From Rhyzopertha dominica (lineage: Eukaryota; Arthropoda; Insecta; Coleoptera; Bostrichidae): a stretch of DNA of 64,000 nucleotides. A program made the position numbers and the translations under genes. Below, piece after piece: positions 1-10,357 of the stretch. The notes beneath the pieces are model-generated. The model was not told the DNA's origin, searched no databases, and saw nothing but the letters and a program-made list of their open reading frames with translations. How positions within the stretch are numbered: the first letter of the stretch is position 1; each line of letters starts with the position of its first letter. Location of the stretch: NCBI GenBank assembly GCA_025024175.1, contig QCXZ01000064.1:61587325-61651324 (forward strand). Reading direction: 5' to 3'.

Positions 1-480
1 AAATAAAATCCCCATAAACACGCTAGATATTTATACAGCAATTTCGCTTTGATTTATAAAGCTGTTGATCACGTCCGTGAATGGGCCGCTTGGCAGGCCC
101 GTACATTATAATTTTTAATGCCAGGCATCCCGGTGTCCCCACAGGGGCGTACCCCGAAAGCAGTATCCCTTTCGATCGCACCGACAGCACTAAAAAGACA
201 TTTATTTCGGTGCTGACAGTGTTGATCCCCGCAACAGATACAGAGGATGCCACACAGCTAGAAGCCGCGGGACGCCGCGTCCCGTTTCTTAAATCTCCGG
301 TCATTAAGGACGAGAATATGGGCGCGCGTTCGCTCTCTCGACCATTTTGACGTTAAACGCAGGTATTTACATGGTACAGGTGAAGGCGAAGTCAAAACAA
401 CCGGCCGCTTTGTGGATCACCGCCCCCTTTGTTGCTGCTTTCGGAGATATTTCGGGTAATTTCTGGTAATTGTACGAGAG
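1..480. other. GC-rich non-coding island
   Basis: This stretch is clearly richer in G+C than the surrounding AT-rich DNA. Short open frames cross it on both strands, but none shows a recognisable domain, start context or splice structure. It does not resemble the transposons in the window. It may be regulatory DNA; that is inference from composition only. Confidence 0.35.
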
Positions 481-544
481 TCCTCAGAATGCGGGGTCCA
501 CCCGCTGGGAGTTTCTCTAAAAGGCTTTTCTTGTATAGCTACGC

Positions 545-830
545 GCACTGACACAAAAATGTTAGGACATCAACTGATTTCTCGTAAAAGTTTGAAAATT
601 TCCATTAGGGATTCAATATCATGTTTTTCTTTTATAGAACACTATAATAATATGTATTGTTTTACATCATATTTACGACAGTTTTGAAATAACATAATAT
701 TTATTTATAAAACTAAACTAATGTTGATAACAATACAATATTTATTGACACATGAATGTTCGGACAATACATGTCAATAGCTGGGTGCGTCTCCCCTTGC
801 CTTAATAACTGCTTTTATTCTGGCAAGTAT
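545..830 (-). mobile_element. Tc1-like 3'-end fragment (outer, older copy)
   Basis: Read on the minus strand, this is the last part of a Tc1-like transposase gene followed by its 3' terminal region. The same arrangement occurs on the plus strand near 2490-2700. It shares the variant GACGCACCCAGCTAT with that plus-strand fragment, whereas the longer copy between them has GACGCAACCGGCTAT. It therefore looks like the remains of a different, probably older, copy flanking the longer element. Confidence 0.6.
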
Positions 831-836
831 AATATA

Positions 837-2313
837 ATAATATTTATTTATAAAACTAAACTAATGTTGATAACAATACAATATTTATTGACACATGAAT
901 ATTCGGACAATACATGTCAATAGCCGGTTGCGTCTCCTTTTGCCTTAATAACTGCTTTTATTCTGGAAAGTATAGTTTTTACAAGCTTTTCGCAATCTTC
1001 TGCGGTAAAAGAATCCCATATATTTTGCAATTTTACGCGCAAATCAGAGATGTTGCGCTGCGGATCATTTCTTAATTGCTGCTTCATCTTGTGCCATATA
1101 GTTTCGATTACATTTAGATCAGGACTGCTGGAGGGCCAGTCAAGGACGAAAATGTTGTTGTCTTGCAGCCACTTTCTTGTGGTCTTGGTTGTATGGCAGG
1201 AGGCGCCATCTTGTTGAAAAGTAAAATTTCCATCAGGTGATAACATTTTAATTGACACCAACAAATTGGTTTCAAGAATATTCTGATATTTTACTGCGTT
1301 TACAGTTCCGACTATGAAGTGCAGTTTTCCAACACCATTAGCAGACATGCTTCCCCATACCATAACACCTGATGGAAATTTTCTTTTTCTTTTTAGGCAG
1401 TCTTTGTGGAAGGCTTCATTTTTGTTTGTTATAACACGTGATCGATGGTCACCCACGCAAACATCAAATTTTGATTCATCACTAAAAATGATCCTTTTCC
1501 AATCTTCGAAAGTCCACAATGCCCGTTCCTTTGCCCACGCTAATCGTCTCTTTTTTTGTTTTTCCGTGAGGAACGGCTTTTCTTTTGCCTTAAGCAATGA
1601 TAATGATGAATATGAAATTTTGCTTAAACATAACATACGTACCTTACAAATGTAAACCAGAATTATGAATCCAGCGACGACACGTCTCTCGTGAAACATT
1701 TCCCATTGTTTCTTCATTCCATTTTGCTGTTATTTCTCTTAATGTACTTCGACGATCAGTTTTACAAATCCGAACAAGATATCTTTGCATTCTGGAAGTG
1801 ACTTTGCGTGGCCGACCAGCACCATGTCTTGAAATTTGAATCGAACTCGTTTCTCTATACATTTTCACAATATCTGACACCGTGGACTTTGCGACATTTA
1901 TTTGCTTAGCAATATCCCGAAACGTTTTTCCTTGGTGAAACAGTTTTACAATTAATTCTCTGATTGCACGATTAGTTGCTTTACCGCGTGACATTTTGTA
2001 GTCAATTGATATCTAATCGACTTAATTGTCAAGTTAAAAGCCACATGGAAACATATTCTTTTGTTTCCAAGGCTTGCTATTTATTTGTTTTGCTAACGTG
2101 TCCGAACATTAATGTGTCAGCAAATATTGCATTGTTATCAACATCAGCTTAGTTCTATAAATCAATGTTATTTTATTTCAAAGCCATGTGGTAAATATGA
2201 TGCAAAACAATACATATTATAGTGTCCTATAAATGGAAAACATGATATCGAATCCCTTACGGAAATTTTCAAACTTTTACGAAAAATCAGTTGATGTCCG
2301 AACATTTCCATCT
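837..2313 (-). mobile_element. Tc1-like DNA transposon (IS630-Tc1-mariner)
   Basis: A nearly full-length Tc1-like element with its transposase on the minus strand. The left terminal region near 843-915 is matched in inverted orientation at about 2098-2160, and both share the motif TTGATAACAAT. The subterminal blocks extend further, giving inverted termini of roughly 200 bp that contain TGTCCGAACAT. An additional 137-bp tandem copy of the left end lies just outside (694-830). Exact ends and target duplication could not be fixed because fragments of related copies abut both sides. Confidence 0.8.
917..1994 (-). pseudogene. Tc1-like transposase, DD34E, one intron, frameshifted
   Basis: The protein cuts and joins its own element. 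The start is the ATG at 1994, followed by a helix-turn-helix DNA-binding region (motif GKTFRDIAKQINVAKSTV). The catalytic half ends at 917 and shows the first Asp in SDESKF, the second in QQDGASCH and the Glu in DLNVIETIW, with 34 residues between the last two (DD34E). A 54-nt stretch at 1589-1642 has GT-AG ends, is divisible by three, and aligns with an intron in the same place in the copy near 24 kb. It is probably a small intron. A one-base shift just upstream, where GLHL meets the stop, breaks the frame, so the gene is probably inactive. Confidence 0.8.
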
Positions 2314-2700
2314 TTGACTGGCCCTCCAGCAGTACTGATCTAAAAATAATCAAAACTATATGGCACAAGATGAAGCAGCAATTAAGAAATGATCCGCAGC
2401 GAAACATTTCTGATTTGCGCGTAAAACTGCAAAATATATGGGATTCTTTTACCGCAGAAGATTGCGAAAAGCTTGTAAAAACTATACTTGCCAGAATAAA
2501 AGCAGTTATTAAGGCAAGGGGAGACGCACCCAGCTATCGACTTGTATTGTCCGAACATTTATGTGTCCATAAATATTGTATTGTTATCAACATTAGCTTA
2601 GTTCTATAAATCAACATCATTTTATTTCAAAACAATGTCGTAAATATTATGTAAAACAATACATATTATAGTGTCCTATAAATGGAAAACATGATATTGA
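2314..2700 (+). pseudogene. Tc1-like transposase 3' fragment and terminal region
   Basis: This plus-strand fragment begins at the conserved DWPSSSPDLN block and runs through HKMKQQLRNDPQRNISDLRV to the transposase C-terminus near 2530. It continues into the element's terminal region with TTGATAACAAT-type repeats. The catalytic Glu codon is changed (NVIET is replaced by a sequence reading KIIKT). Only the last quarter of the gene is present. It is closely related to the minus-strand copy to its left. Confidence 0.75.
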
Positions 2701-2912
2701 ATCTCGTTCACCTGACATTGAAAACTTTTGGGGTATCATAGTTCGGCCAGTATATGCAGATAACCGACAGTATACCACCATAGATGGACTCAAAAATTCA
2801 CTAGAAGAGTTTGGGCCAATTTGGAACCAAAATATTAAATAATTTGGTTGGAAGCATGAATTCTAGAATTTTTGAGCTAACTAGGAAGAATGTAGGCCAA
2901 ACCCATTATTAA
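2697..2912 (+). pseudogene. Second Tc1-family transposase C-terminal remnant
   Basis: A different Tc1-like family: translation gives SPDIENFWGIIVRPVYADNR, matching the usual SPDLNPIENLWG block around the catalytic Glu. After one frame change it continues to a C-terminus ending in RKNVGQTHY and a stop at 2912. The N-terminal half is missing. The join to the preceding Tc1 terminal region is abrupt, so one element was inserted into, or recombined with, the other. Confidence 0.65.
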
Positions 2913-5249
2913 TATACAGATCTTTTGTTAAAATTTGTTCAATTTCAGAAATTATTTTATTAAAATACGGTAACCGTTAATAAATGACTCTAAATAGTCT
3001 ACTTCTTATTATTTTCGTTTCTTTTATCCCTCTGGTTACATTAATTTACGTTTGCATTTGATGAAAAAAAAACTTAAAATTCAGGTTGGAGCAATAATTA
3101 TGCTTCCCAATTTATCTTGAATTCGACACCAACTGCCATTGGTTAACAAATCTTCTTTAAGTAATACATTTGACCCATCCAGCCCCCCCCCCCCCATTTA
3201 ATAATCTTCCGGTACAGTCGACCAGTAGAGTTATGAACCTTGAGTGGGTACACTAATATTGATTTTTATTAGGTGCCTGTATGTATAAATACAATTGATA
3301 TTTGGTGAAAAAGCTCTAATATTTAAAGAATACAAATTCTTAAAGCCGAAAGAAATAAAATATCGTAGGTTAAATAATTTCAGAAATAAAGAAATAAAAA
3401 TAATAATGAAATAAAAGGGTGGAAATTTCTAAAAGAAAAAATATGTTATTTTGGTATAGGTAGGAATATAAACCATCCTTTATGATTAGATATACTACAA
3501 ACTTTATTTAAAAAAAAAGAAAAAAATAAATTCCCTGTGCCGCCCATCATTAAAATCTTATTATATATGATGCTTGTATTATATAGCACATATCAACGAG
3601 TTCTACTATTTCTGCAAAAAAATGCTTGTTTTGGACAAGCACTAAAAGATAGATCGACTTAGTCGTGCAAAAGGACGGAAATGTCCAATTAACTATAAAA
3701 TCACTGTGCGTAGCANGACGTTATTTCAGATTTAGTCAGTATAGTATCTCTACGTTATAACTTTATTGCAATTCTTAAAGACCTTTTTAATATTTTTCTG
3801 ACTAGTAATAAACGAAAAGAGAAACATTAAAAACACACTGTCGTTCTACTAATGTCAAATACTTACATCTTACATCAAAAATATTACAATCTACAGAAAT
3901 AATTCTAGGAAACGTTACAGTAATTTAAAATTCCAGTTTAACTTTTATCGCAAGGCTTCAGACTAATTTTAGCGTTACAAAAGAAGCTAATAAAGCTTTA
4001 ACAAAGAACATCACTAACATTTTGTAGAACGAAGCGAAGAAATTTTTTATGCACTTAGTAGTGATGACAGATAAGGCACAAAAAACTGTTTGAGGTGGGG
4101 GTGTTAAACCAACATAGAAGAATCATATCTCAATTAAGAAAAATATTTGAAGGTATAATAATGTTTACAACAAGTTTCCTTTCACCAAAGAATATTGCAT
4201 GGATCGGTTTACAAAAGAATTACAAAGAGAATTGTCACCTAAATTTACAAATCAAATGTTATCAACTATTTTCAGAAGATTTAACCAACAGATTACTTAA
4301 TAATGAAAAATTAAAATTCAGTAGAAAGTTCGTCCTATGTGTGTAAAGCAATTTTGGTATTTTTTACTTTAGCTGCTAGCGTCTAAACCGCGAACTAATG
4401 CTAATTTAAGAACTGTTTACTTAGTACAATATATGAAAAACGACTTTAAAACTTATCTCTTATTAGTATAGAATTGTACCATGCGAAAGACTTAATGTGG
4501 ACAGTTTAATAGAAAAAGTGTAAAGCTGATATAGTTACCTTGACTTTTGGTAATGGTCTCCGTTTTTGCGGATATCGCCGGATTGCAACTATTTTACATG
4601 TGTGTATATAACTTTATCACATTCCCCATAAATAATAAATAAATTTTAGTGGTCTTCGTTTCACATTTGCTTGCCACACGTTTATTTTGTAACATCGTTA
4701 TGCCAGACTAAGAATAGTTAAACTTGCACACCACAGGCTGCATTTTTGCAACAGAAGAAAGTAAATTGCCAGTATTTCATTAACTACAACTTTTCATTCT
4801 CCCTTATTTTTAATGCAAAATAAGATGAAATGTAGGAACAGGTTTCCATATGACAAAATTGACTTTTTAGAATGTTTTCGAGTTAATTTTCATTCCTACT
4901 TTTTAATAATTATCAAAATACTACACGAAATCTGCTAAGGTGTTTTGAGCGAGAAACTAATCTAAAACTTACAGCTTACTTCTTAGTGAAAGGTGGAATA
5001 AATCCCAGTGGGAGTAAGCTGGTTTCAACTTTCTATACGATTTTGGAAACACAAAAGGATGGATTACCTATGAGTTTCTTAATTAGTTTTTAGACCCATA
5101 ATTCGAAATTGTTTTCATGAAATTTTGAACAAAATACTTCACCATTCAGTACCACGTATGCAGTGGGGTATAGGTAAATGAAATTGCTGCAAACGGTGCA
5201 GATTCTCTTTGTAGTAATGATCTATTTATTAAATCAAGAGTGGTAGTGG
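2913..5249. other. AT-rich spacer without recognisable genes
   Basis: Mostly AT-rich sequence with a poly-C run at about 3182-3195 and a single unresolved base at 3715. An open frame at 4095-4346 has no recognisable domain and sits in low-complexity AT-rich DNA, so it is not called. No transposon termini were found. Confidence 0.5.
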
Positions 5250-5570
5250 TAAAAAGGACAGCCATAGTCGTTCCCTCGGTGACTTTGCCGGTGACTTAAT
5301 CACGGTTGTTGGCTCGTTAACTGAGACGGTGTCTCGTTTTCATTTATACTTGATTCATTTGAAATCATCATTGGTTTTCCCGGGGAACATCGGACTGCCC
5401 TCGAAAACACGTGTAGCAGGCTCATATATATTGCTCGCTTGTGCGCTCTGGTGCTAGGGAGAAGCAATAATTGTATTAGTTTTTCAGTCAAACCAGTCTC
5501 ATCAAATTAAGAGAACTGACATCCTGTCGCATCCGCTATTTTGAGTCTATCATTCTGTAGATCGATTTTT
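5250..5570 (+). repeat. Direct repeat copy 1, promoter-like (possible LTR or LINE 5' UTR)
   Basis: This block of about 320 bp recurs at 6728-7045. Both copies share AAAAAGGACAGCCATAGTCG, the segment GGGGAACATCGGACTGCCC, then a TATATAT stretch, a cap-like TCAGTC or CCAGTC, and ACTGACATCC. The TATA-plus-initiator layout suggests a pol II promoter in a mobile element. No coding region lies between the copies, so an LTR pair with a lost interior is possible but unproven. Confidence 0.5.
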
Positions 5571-6161
5571 TAATTGAAGCGGATTTAAAGAAATTGTAGC
5601 TAATCGAGTGTTGGGTGCTTTTAGCACAGCGTAGTGCTCTTAGCGTCCAGAGTCTAGCGCTCCTATAATCAGCGTTGTCGCGTTAGCGAATTTTCAGTTA
5701 AATCTAGCTACTTAGAGCAACTATCGAATCGAATAACGCGAGTTTACAAATATTTGATGAAATTTCTAGCGATTTTTCAGAATGAAACGTTGTAAGGAAT
5801 TTAATTTCTCTGCCTTATTATTCACTAATCTGTAAAACAAGTTGATTTTCCATGAATTTAAAAAATTACAATAATTAATATCGTTGTACGGATACGCATC
5901 TGTTCATAAATTTTGGTACCTACCTTTATGTCTTACCTAAAAGACTTGAAATTTTATACAAAACCCACTAAATTAAACTACGACTTTCAATTTTTTTGTA
6001 CGATCCCAGTAGTTTGCTAATTGACCGACACTAAAAGAGAAGTAAGTTAAGAAGTTTTGGACATAGTATGTATTGATCCAGAGAAGCTGGACTTAACAAA
6101 AACTAAGGCAAAATGAAACGAATGTTCAGAAAAAATAACCAAATTTCTATGTGGCAAAAAT
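5571..6161. other. AT-rich spacer
   Basis: No gene, RNA or repeat was recognised here. The stretch separates the first promoter-like repeat from the small inverted-repeat element that begins at about 6162. Confidence 0.4.
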
Positions 6162-6497
6162 ATACAGGGTGACATTGAAATAGAGGCCGCTACTTCTAGG
6201 GTGTGTTCTACACGTGAAAATATGAAGATGGACGGTAAATTTTATTGCTAGCTTTTTTGCTTGTTCAGCGATTTTCATATTTTTTGGAAATCTCATTCTT
6301 AAATGAACTGTGTAAATAGGTCTTTCATACCTCTCTTGGGGAATGAGGTGTTAACCACCAGTAAGAGTCTTCGCCTTAAATTATTTTAGACGGTTAATAT
6401 TCCGCTTTGGAATCACATTTTTTAAATCTATGATTCATACGAAAAAAATGATAACCGAAATACCCTATAATTACGTCGAAAATGGGACACCCTGTAC
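6162..6497. mobile_element. MITE with TACAGGGTG termini
   Basis: A non-autonomous element of about 335 bp. It starts TACAGGGTGACATT and ends with the imperfect complement ATGGGACACCCTGTA, with TA at both edges as expected for Tc1/mariner-type insertion. It has no coding capacity. The ACAGGGTGTCCC terminus is a common form among insect mariner-derived MITEs. Confidence 0.65.
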
Positions 6498-6727
6498 ACT
6501 CAATAGTGCAATAAAGCAATTAATCGAGTCATTTTGAACTTTAAAATGAATGGAACCGCTCCGAACTTATAGTGATTTATAATTTCCCGATAAAGATTTT
6601 TTTCTAAAAACAAATTGATCATTTTTAAAGCCTTTCAAAGTGAGGTGTAACTAGATCCCTCTTTTCTCTATTTTCATTGTAGAATTCTCCAAATAATAAT
6701 AAATAAAAAATAAAAATTGATACTAGC

Positions 6728-7045
6728 AAAAAGGACAGCCATAGTCGTTCCCTCGGTGACTTTGCCGCATTGGCGCGTTATCTGAGACTTGATTCTCGTT
6801 TCCTTATACTTGATTCATTGAAATCATCATAGTTTTTCCCGGGGAACATCGGACTGCCCTCGAAGAGTGAACTACCCCGAACGTATATATGCTGAACCGT
6901 CCCGCCCCGGCGTTAGGGAGAACTAAATACTAGATTATTTTTCCAGTCAATCTTATCTCATCAAATTAGGAAAACTGACATCCTTTCGCTTTAGCACTCT
7001 TATTTCTAGCATTCTGTAGATCGTTTTTTGCATAGCAGTAGTTTT
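6728..7045 (+). repeat. Direct repeat copy 2, promoter-like
   Basis: The second copy of the promoter-like block seen at 5250-5570. It keeps CTCGGTGACTTTGCCG, the GGGGAACATCGGACTG segment, a TATATATG box near 6885 and ACTGACATCC near 6972. It lies just upstream of a LINE endonuclease fragment (from about 7150). It could be that LINE's 5' UTR or an unrelated solo LTR. The two copies have diverged by indels and substitutions. Confidence 0.5.
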
Positions 7046-7149
7046 AGAGTAGTTTTTGCTAAACGAGGGTAATACAGTTTGAAGAGGTTCCTTAATAATG
7101 TCACAATGACAATTCAGTGTCAATTGGATGTCATTTAGAAGGGCTGTAT

Positions 7150-7740
7150 CATAGAAAAATTTTCTGGCTGTATTATTTCGTTAGACAATTAATTTAATCA
7201 GTGCCACTTTATGAGAGCATAGTTATTGTGCGTGACTTGAATATCAGTTTGCTGAATGATGACTGTAACTCAACCAAGCTATCTAATGACTTCTTAACTA
7301 CATTTTATATGACACAACTAATCAGTGAACCAACGATGGTTACAATCAATAGCCATAGTTTTATTGACCATATTGTAATGACATGTCCGTCTCTAACTGC
7401 TGAAGCTCACTGAGGGTGGAGTCCGTGATTGTCTTGCTTCTGACCATAATATTGTATACTGTGGAATTACATTTCTTGAATCGAATCAAACTCCAGTCTA
7501 TAAAATAATTCTATCTTATATGCCGCTTAATAAATCTGATTTGCCTAACGCGATTATTGAATGTGGTCTTGATAGAATGTTTCATATAGCTAAAATCGAT
7601 GAAAAAGTACTTTATTTTAATACATTCTTATTGGCTGTACTTGACAGCTATGCTCCAATTAAAACCATAAAATGCCACCATGTCCATAGCTATCTAATAA
7701 TACCCGTTAGCTAATGTTGCTGAGAGATAGGGCTAAGATA
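7150..7740 (+). pseudogene. LINE endonuclease/linker fragment (5' part)
   Basis: This is the C-terminal part of an apurinic-type endonuclease of a non-LTR retrotransposon. The frame at 7201-7413 has VRDLNISLLNDD, the degenerate form of the GDLN catalytic block, and SFIDHIV, corresponding to the SLIDHI block. A second frame continues at 7520-7714. The copy is interrupted at 7744 by a DD41D element and resumes at 9163. Stops and shifts show it is dead. Confidence 0.7.
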
Positions 7741-7743
7741 AAA

Positions 7744-9160
7744 TACGGGATGTTTCACGAATGATAATGACCCTGACGAAATAAAAATGCAACCCAAAAT
7801 ACATTTGCAGGGGTAACATTGATAATTGTTCATCGTCTTAAAAAATTTTAAACGTAGAGCTGTACCTATAAATTTGTAAATTTTGACATAAACTTCAATA
7901 ATTTGCTTTAAGTAAATTCGGTATTGTGAAACAAATTTTATTTTTGAAACATGTTTATTTAATAACATTAACGTAATAAAAGCTCAAAATGTCGCCCTCC
8001 GTTGTCTTCACAAGCTTGAATTCGTGCCCAAAACGATCATTACATATGCATTAACATTTCTGGAGTGATGGATCTACATGCATCACGTATTTTATATTTT
8101 CTAAATAATTTACACTTTCAATTGGTGTTTGGTATACTTGCTCTATTACCGTTTCCCACAGAAAAAATCCAAAGGAGTAAGGTCCGGGCTTCTCGGTGGC
8201 CAAGGATTAATTGAACCTCTTCCTATCCATCGGTTAGGCAAAACCAAATCAAGATGATTTCGCACTATTCTATGACAATGCGCAGGTGCGCCATCTTGTT
8301 GGAACCATAGATCTTGTCTTACTTGTAAATTTACATTTTGAAGAAGTACCGGTAAAATGTTTCTTAAAAAATTTAGATAAGCATTGCGGTCTAAAACTAT
8401 CGCAAAAAAAATAAGGCCCAACAATTTGATTCCCCAATATTCCGCACCAGACATTCGTCGAGTATATAGTTTGAAAATGTCCTTCTCGAATCCAACGTGG
8501 ATTTTCTTGCGCATAACAATGCATGTTATGTTTGTTAACTCCACCATTATTAGAAAATCTTGCTTCATCTGAGAAGCAAATGTTGTCATAAAATCGCACA
8601 TTCAAATTTTGGTGTTCCCGAAAAAAGTTACAAAAAGCCATTCTTTTAGGATAATCTGTCTCCTTTAAGGCCTGAACCAATTGCAAGTGATACGGATGAA
8701 ATTGATTGCCTTTAATTATTCGGTGTACTGAAGACAGACTAATACCGCGGTTGCTCTTGAGACTACCCTTTGACTAATATGAGGATTTTCGTCAATCATT
8801 TCCAATATTCTAATTTCATTGTCAGGGCCTAATGCTGTTCATTCTCTTGACTTTTTCAGTGTTGGCCAGTTTGTCCTTAAAGTTAATTCAAGTCTCTTGA
8901 AAATTGTACTGGCAGGAGCTTTTCTATTTGGAAAGCAGCAGAAGCATTTTTCTTGCATTCACCATAAATCAAAATCATATCTGTGATCATTTGAATACAA
9001 TTTGACTTTTAATAAATACAGTGACAGGAACCATAGCGCATTTTTTATTTATTTTTAAAATAATACCATTATGTAAAATAACCACATTGGCTATTAGAAT
9101 GTATTTTGGGTTGCATTTTTAATTTCGTCAGGGTCATTATCATTCGTGAAATATCCTGTA
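7744..9160 (-). mobile_element. Mariner-like element (DD41D group), family A copy 1
   Basis: An element of about 1.4 kb with inverted termini of some 60 bp: left GATGTTTCACGAATGATAAT, right its near-complement. TA flanks both ends. Inner repeat sequence includes CCCTGACGAAAT and GCAACCCAAAATACATT on both sides. It sits inside a LINE, whose reading resumes beyond it. A truncated sister copy lies at 48830-50151 in an intron of guanine deaminase. Confidence 0.8.
8146..9000 (-). pseudogene. Mariner-like transposase, DD41D spacing, degenerate
   Basis: Decayed transposase of the surrounding element, read in several frames on the minus strand. Visible blocks are QLVQALKETDYPKRMAFCNF, the first catalytic Asp in CFSDEARF, the second in WFQQDGAPAHC and the third in RSPDLTPLDFF. 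There are 41 residues between the last two Asp, the spacing described for the rosa-type (DD41D) group. The N-terminal helix-turn-helix half, near 8690-8960, is broken by indels. Confidence 0.75.
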
Positions 9161-9162
9161 TA

Positions 9163-9665
9163 GGCATACTAGAAATGTAGAGGATTGGGATTATTATAAA
9201 CCATTTAGGAACGCTACAAACCTAACAATTAAACAAGAGAAAAAGTCATATTTTGAGTATAAAATAAATTCCAGCAAACCTGCGCAAACATGAAAATTTC
9301 TTAGGTCACAATTTTTTTTTCTTGATATACCTCACTGCTCTGCTACTCTGGAAGAAATTATCGTATTTTATAAATCCTCTGGGAAGGAACGGTTTGATGA
9401 ATTATTTGAGTTAAAGCTGATTGATGATGATACTGTTTTAAGACCTATAAATGAAATTAAGTCTAATTCGGTAGGCCCAAATTTTGTGTCGCTGGAAATG
9501 TTGAAAATCTTATGTCCTTTTATATTAAAATAAATTGATGTCTATTATATAGAGGGCTATGTCCCGAATATATGGAAACGCGCTTTAATTACTTCTATCC
9601 CCAAAATATCGACCCCTTAAGAGCTGAAGCACTTTAGACCCATCGGTATTCTTGGATTTTTATCG
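9163..9665 (+). pseudogene. LINE linker and reverse transcriptase start (continuation)
   Basis: This continues the LINE interrupted at 7744. Translation gives RNVEDWDYYKPFRNATNL and KQEKKSYFEYKI, the usual linker between endonuclease and reverse transcriptase. RT-like blocks such as IKSNSVGPNFVSLEML, EGYVPNIWKRALITSIPK and HFRPIGILGFLSK follow, separated by stops. The copy ends abruptly near 9665 against a GC-rich segment, before the YADD catalytic block. Confidence 0.7.
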
Positions 9666-10010
9666 AAACATTTGCAGCGTGCACCCTGGGGGTGTCTTTT
9701 GCACGTCAGCCGCGTCTCTAGCACAATATCCTTTCTTACCTGGCGCACAATGCCGTGACGTATGTTTACACCGGCCGCCCAACAATTGCTTAACCTTGTT
9801 TACCGCAACTGTCAAAGCGAACTAATCTCCTTACTTTCACGTGATACTTAAAGGCGCCGCTCATTGTACTTCTTGCGGAGNTATCTATTGTTGGCCCGGA
9901 TGCCACCCAAACTGGAGCGATATATTTTGACTTTTTGACTGTTGGGCGGCGCGTTTGTCGGTGTGGTCAAGGTGAGCCCCTATCTGACACCCGCGGCGAA
10001 GTTTTACAAA
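9666..10010. other. GC-rich non-coding island
   Basis: A compositional island rich in CG dinucleotides with no coherent open frame and one unresolved base at 9881. It does not match the LINE on its left or the DNA transposon on its right. Candidate regulatory or conserved non-coding sequence, from composition only. Confidence 0.35.
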
Positions 10011-10357
10011 ATATTTTGATTTTTGGCGGTCGCTAATTTATTATTCCGGGGTTTTATACCTGGAACAGGTGACATTTTCTGTTGTAGTGGAAGCTTTTGT
10101 GCCTTGCGACGGATTCTATTAAGACCTATCTGCACTGCAATCAAAACTTCCCATAACAAAATTTGAAGAGTTAAAGTTGGATAAGTAAAGAGCAGCAAAT
10201 CAAATTAACTCAGAGGCTAACTAATAATTGCATTCTACTACAGCCCTTCAGTCATTGCCGCTATTAGAATATGATGATATAAAATGTCATGTCTTTCTTA
10301 ATTCCTACCTGAAGAGTCCAAACAAGGACGGAACTAGTCGTAGGACCCGATCAAACT

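Noticed and set aside
23..350. Overlapping open frames on both strands in the first GC-rich island
   Set aside because: GC-rich DNA has fewer stops by chance; neither frame shows a domain, start context or splice signals.
4095..4346. Open frame of 83 codons
   Set aside because: Lies in low-complexity AT-rich DNA with no recognisable motif and no neighbouring exon.
9666..10010. Horizontally acquired bacterial DNA in the GC-rich islands
   Set aside because: No open frames, ribosome-binding sites or bacterial protein motifs; the islands are short and embedded in insect-type sequence.
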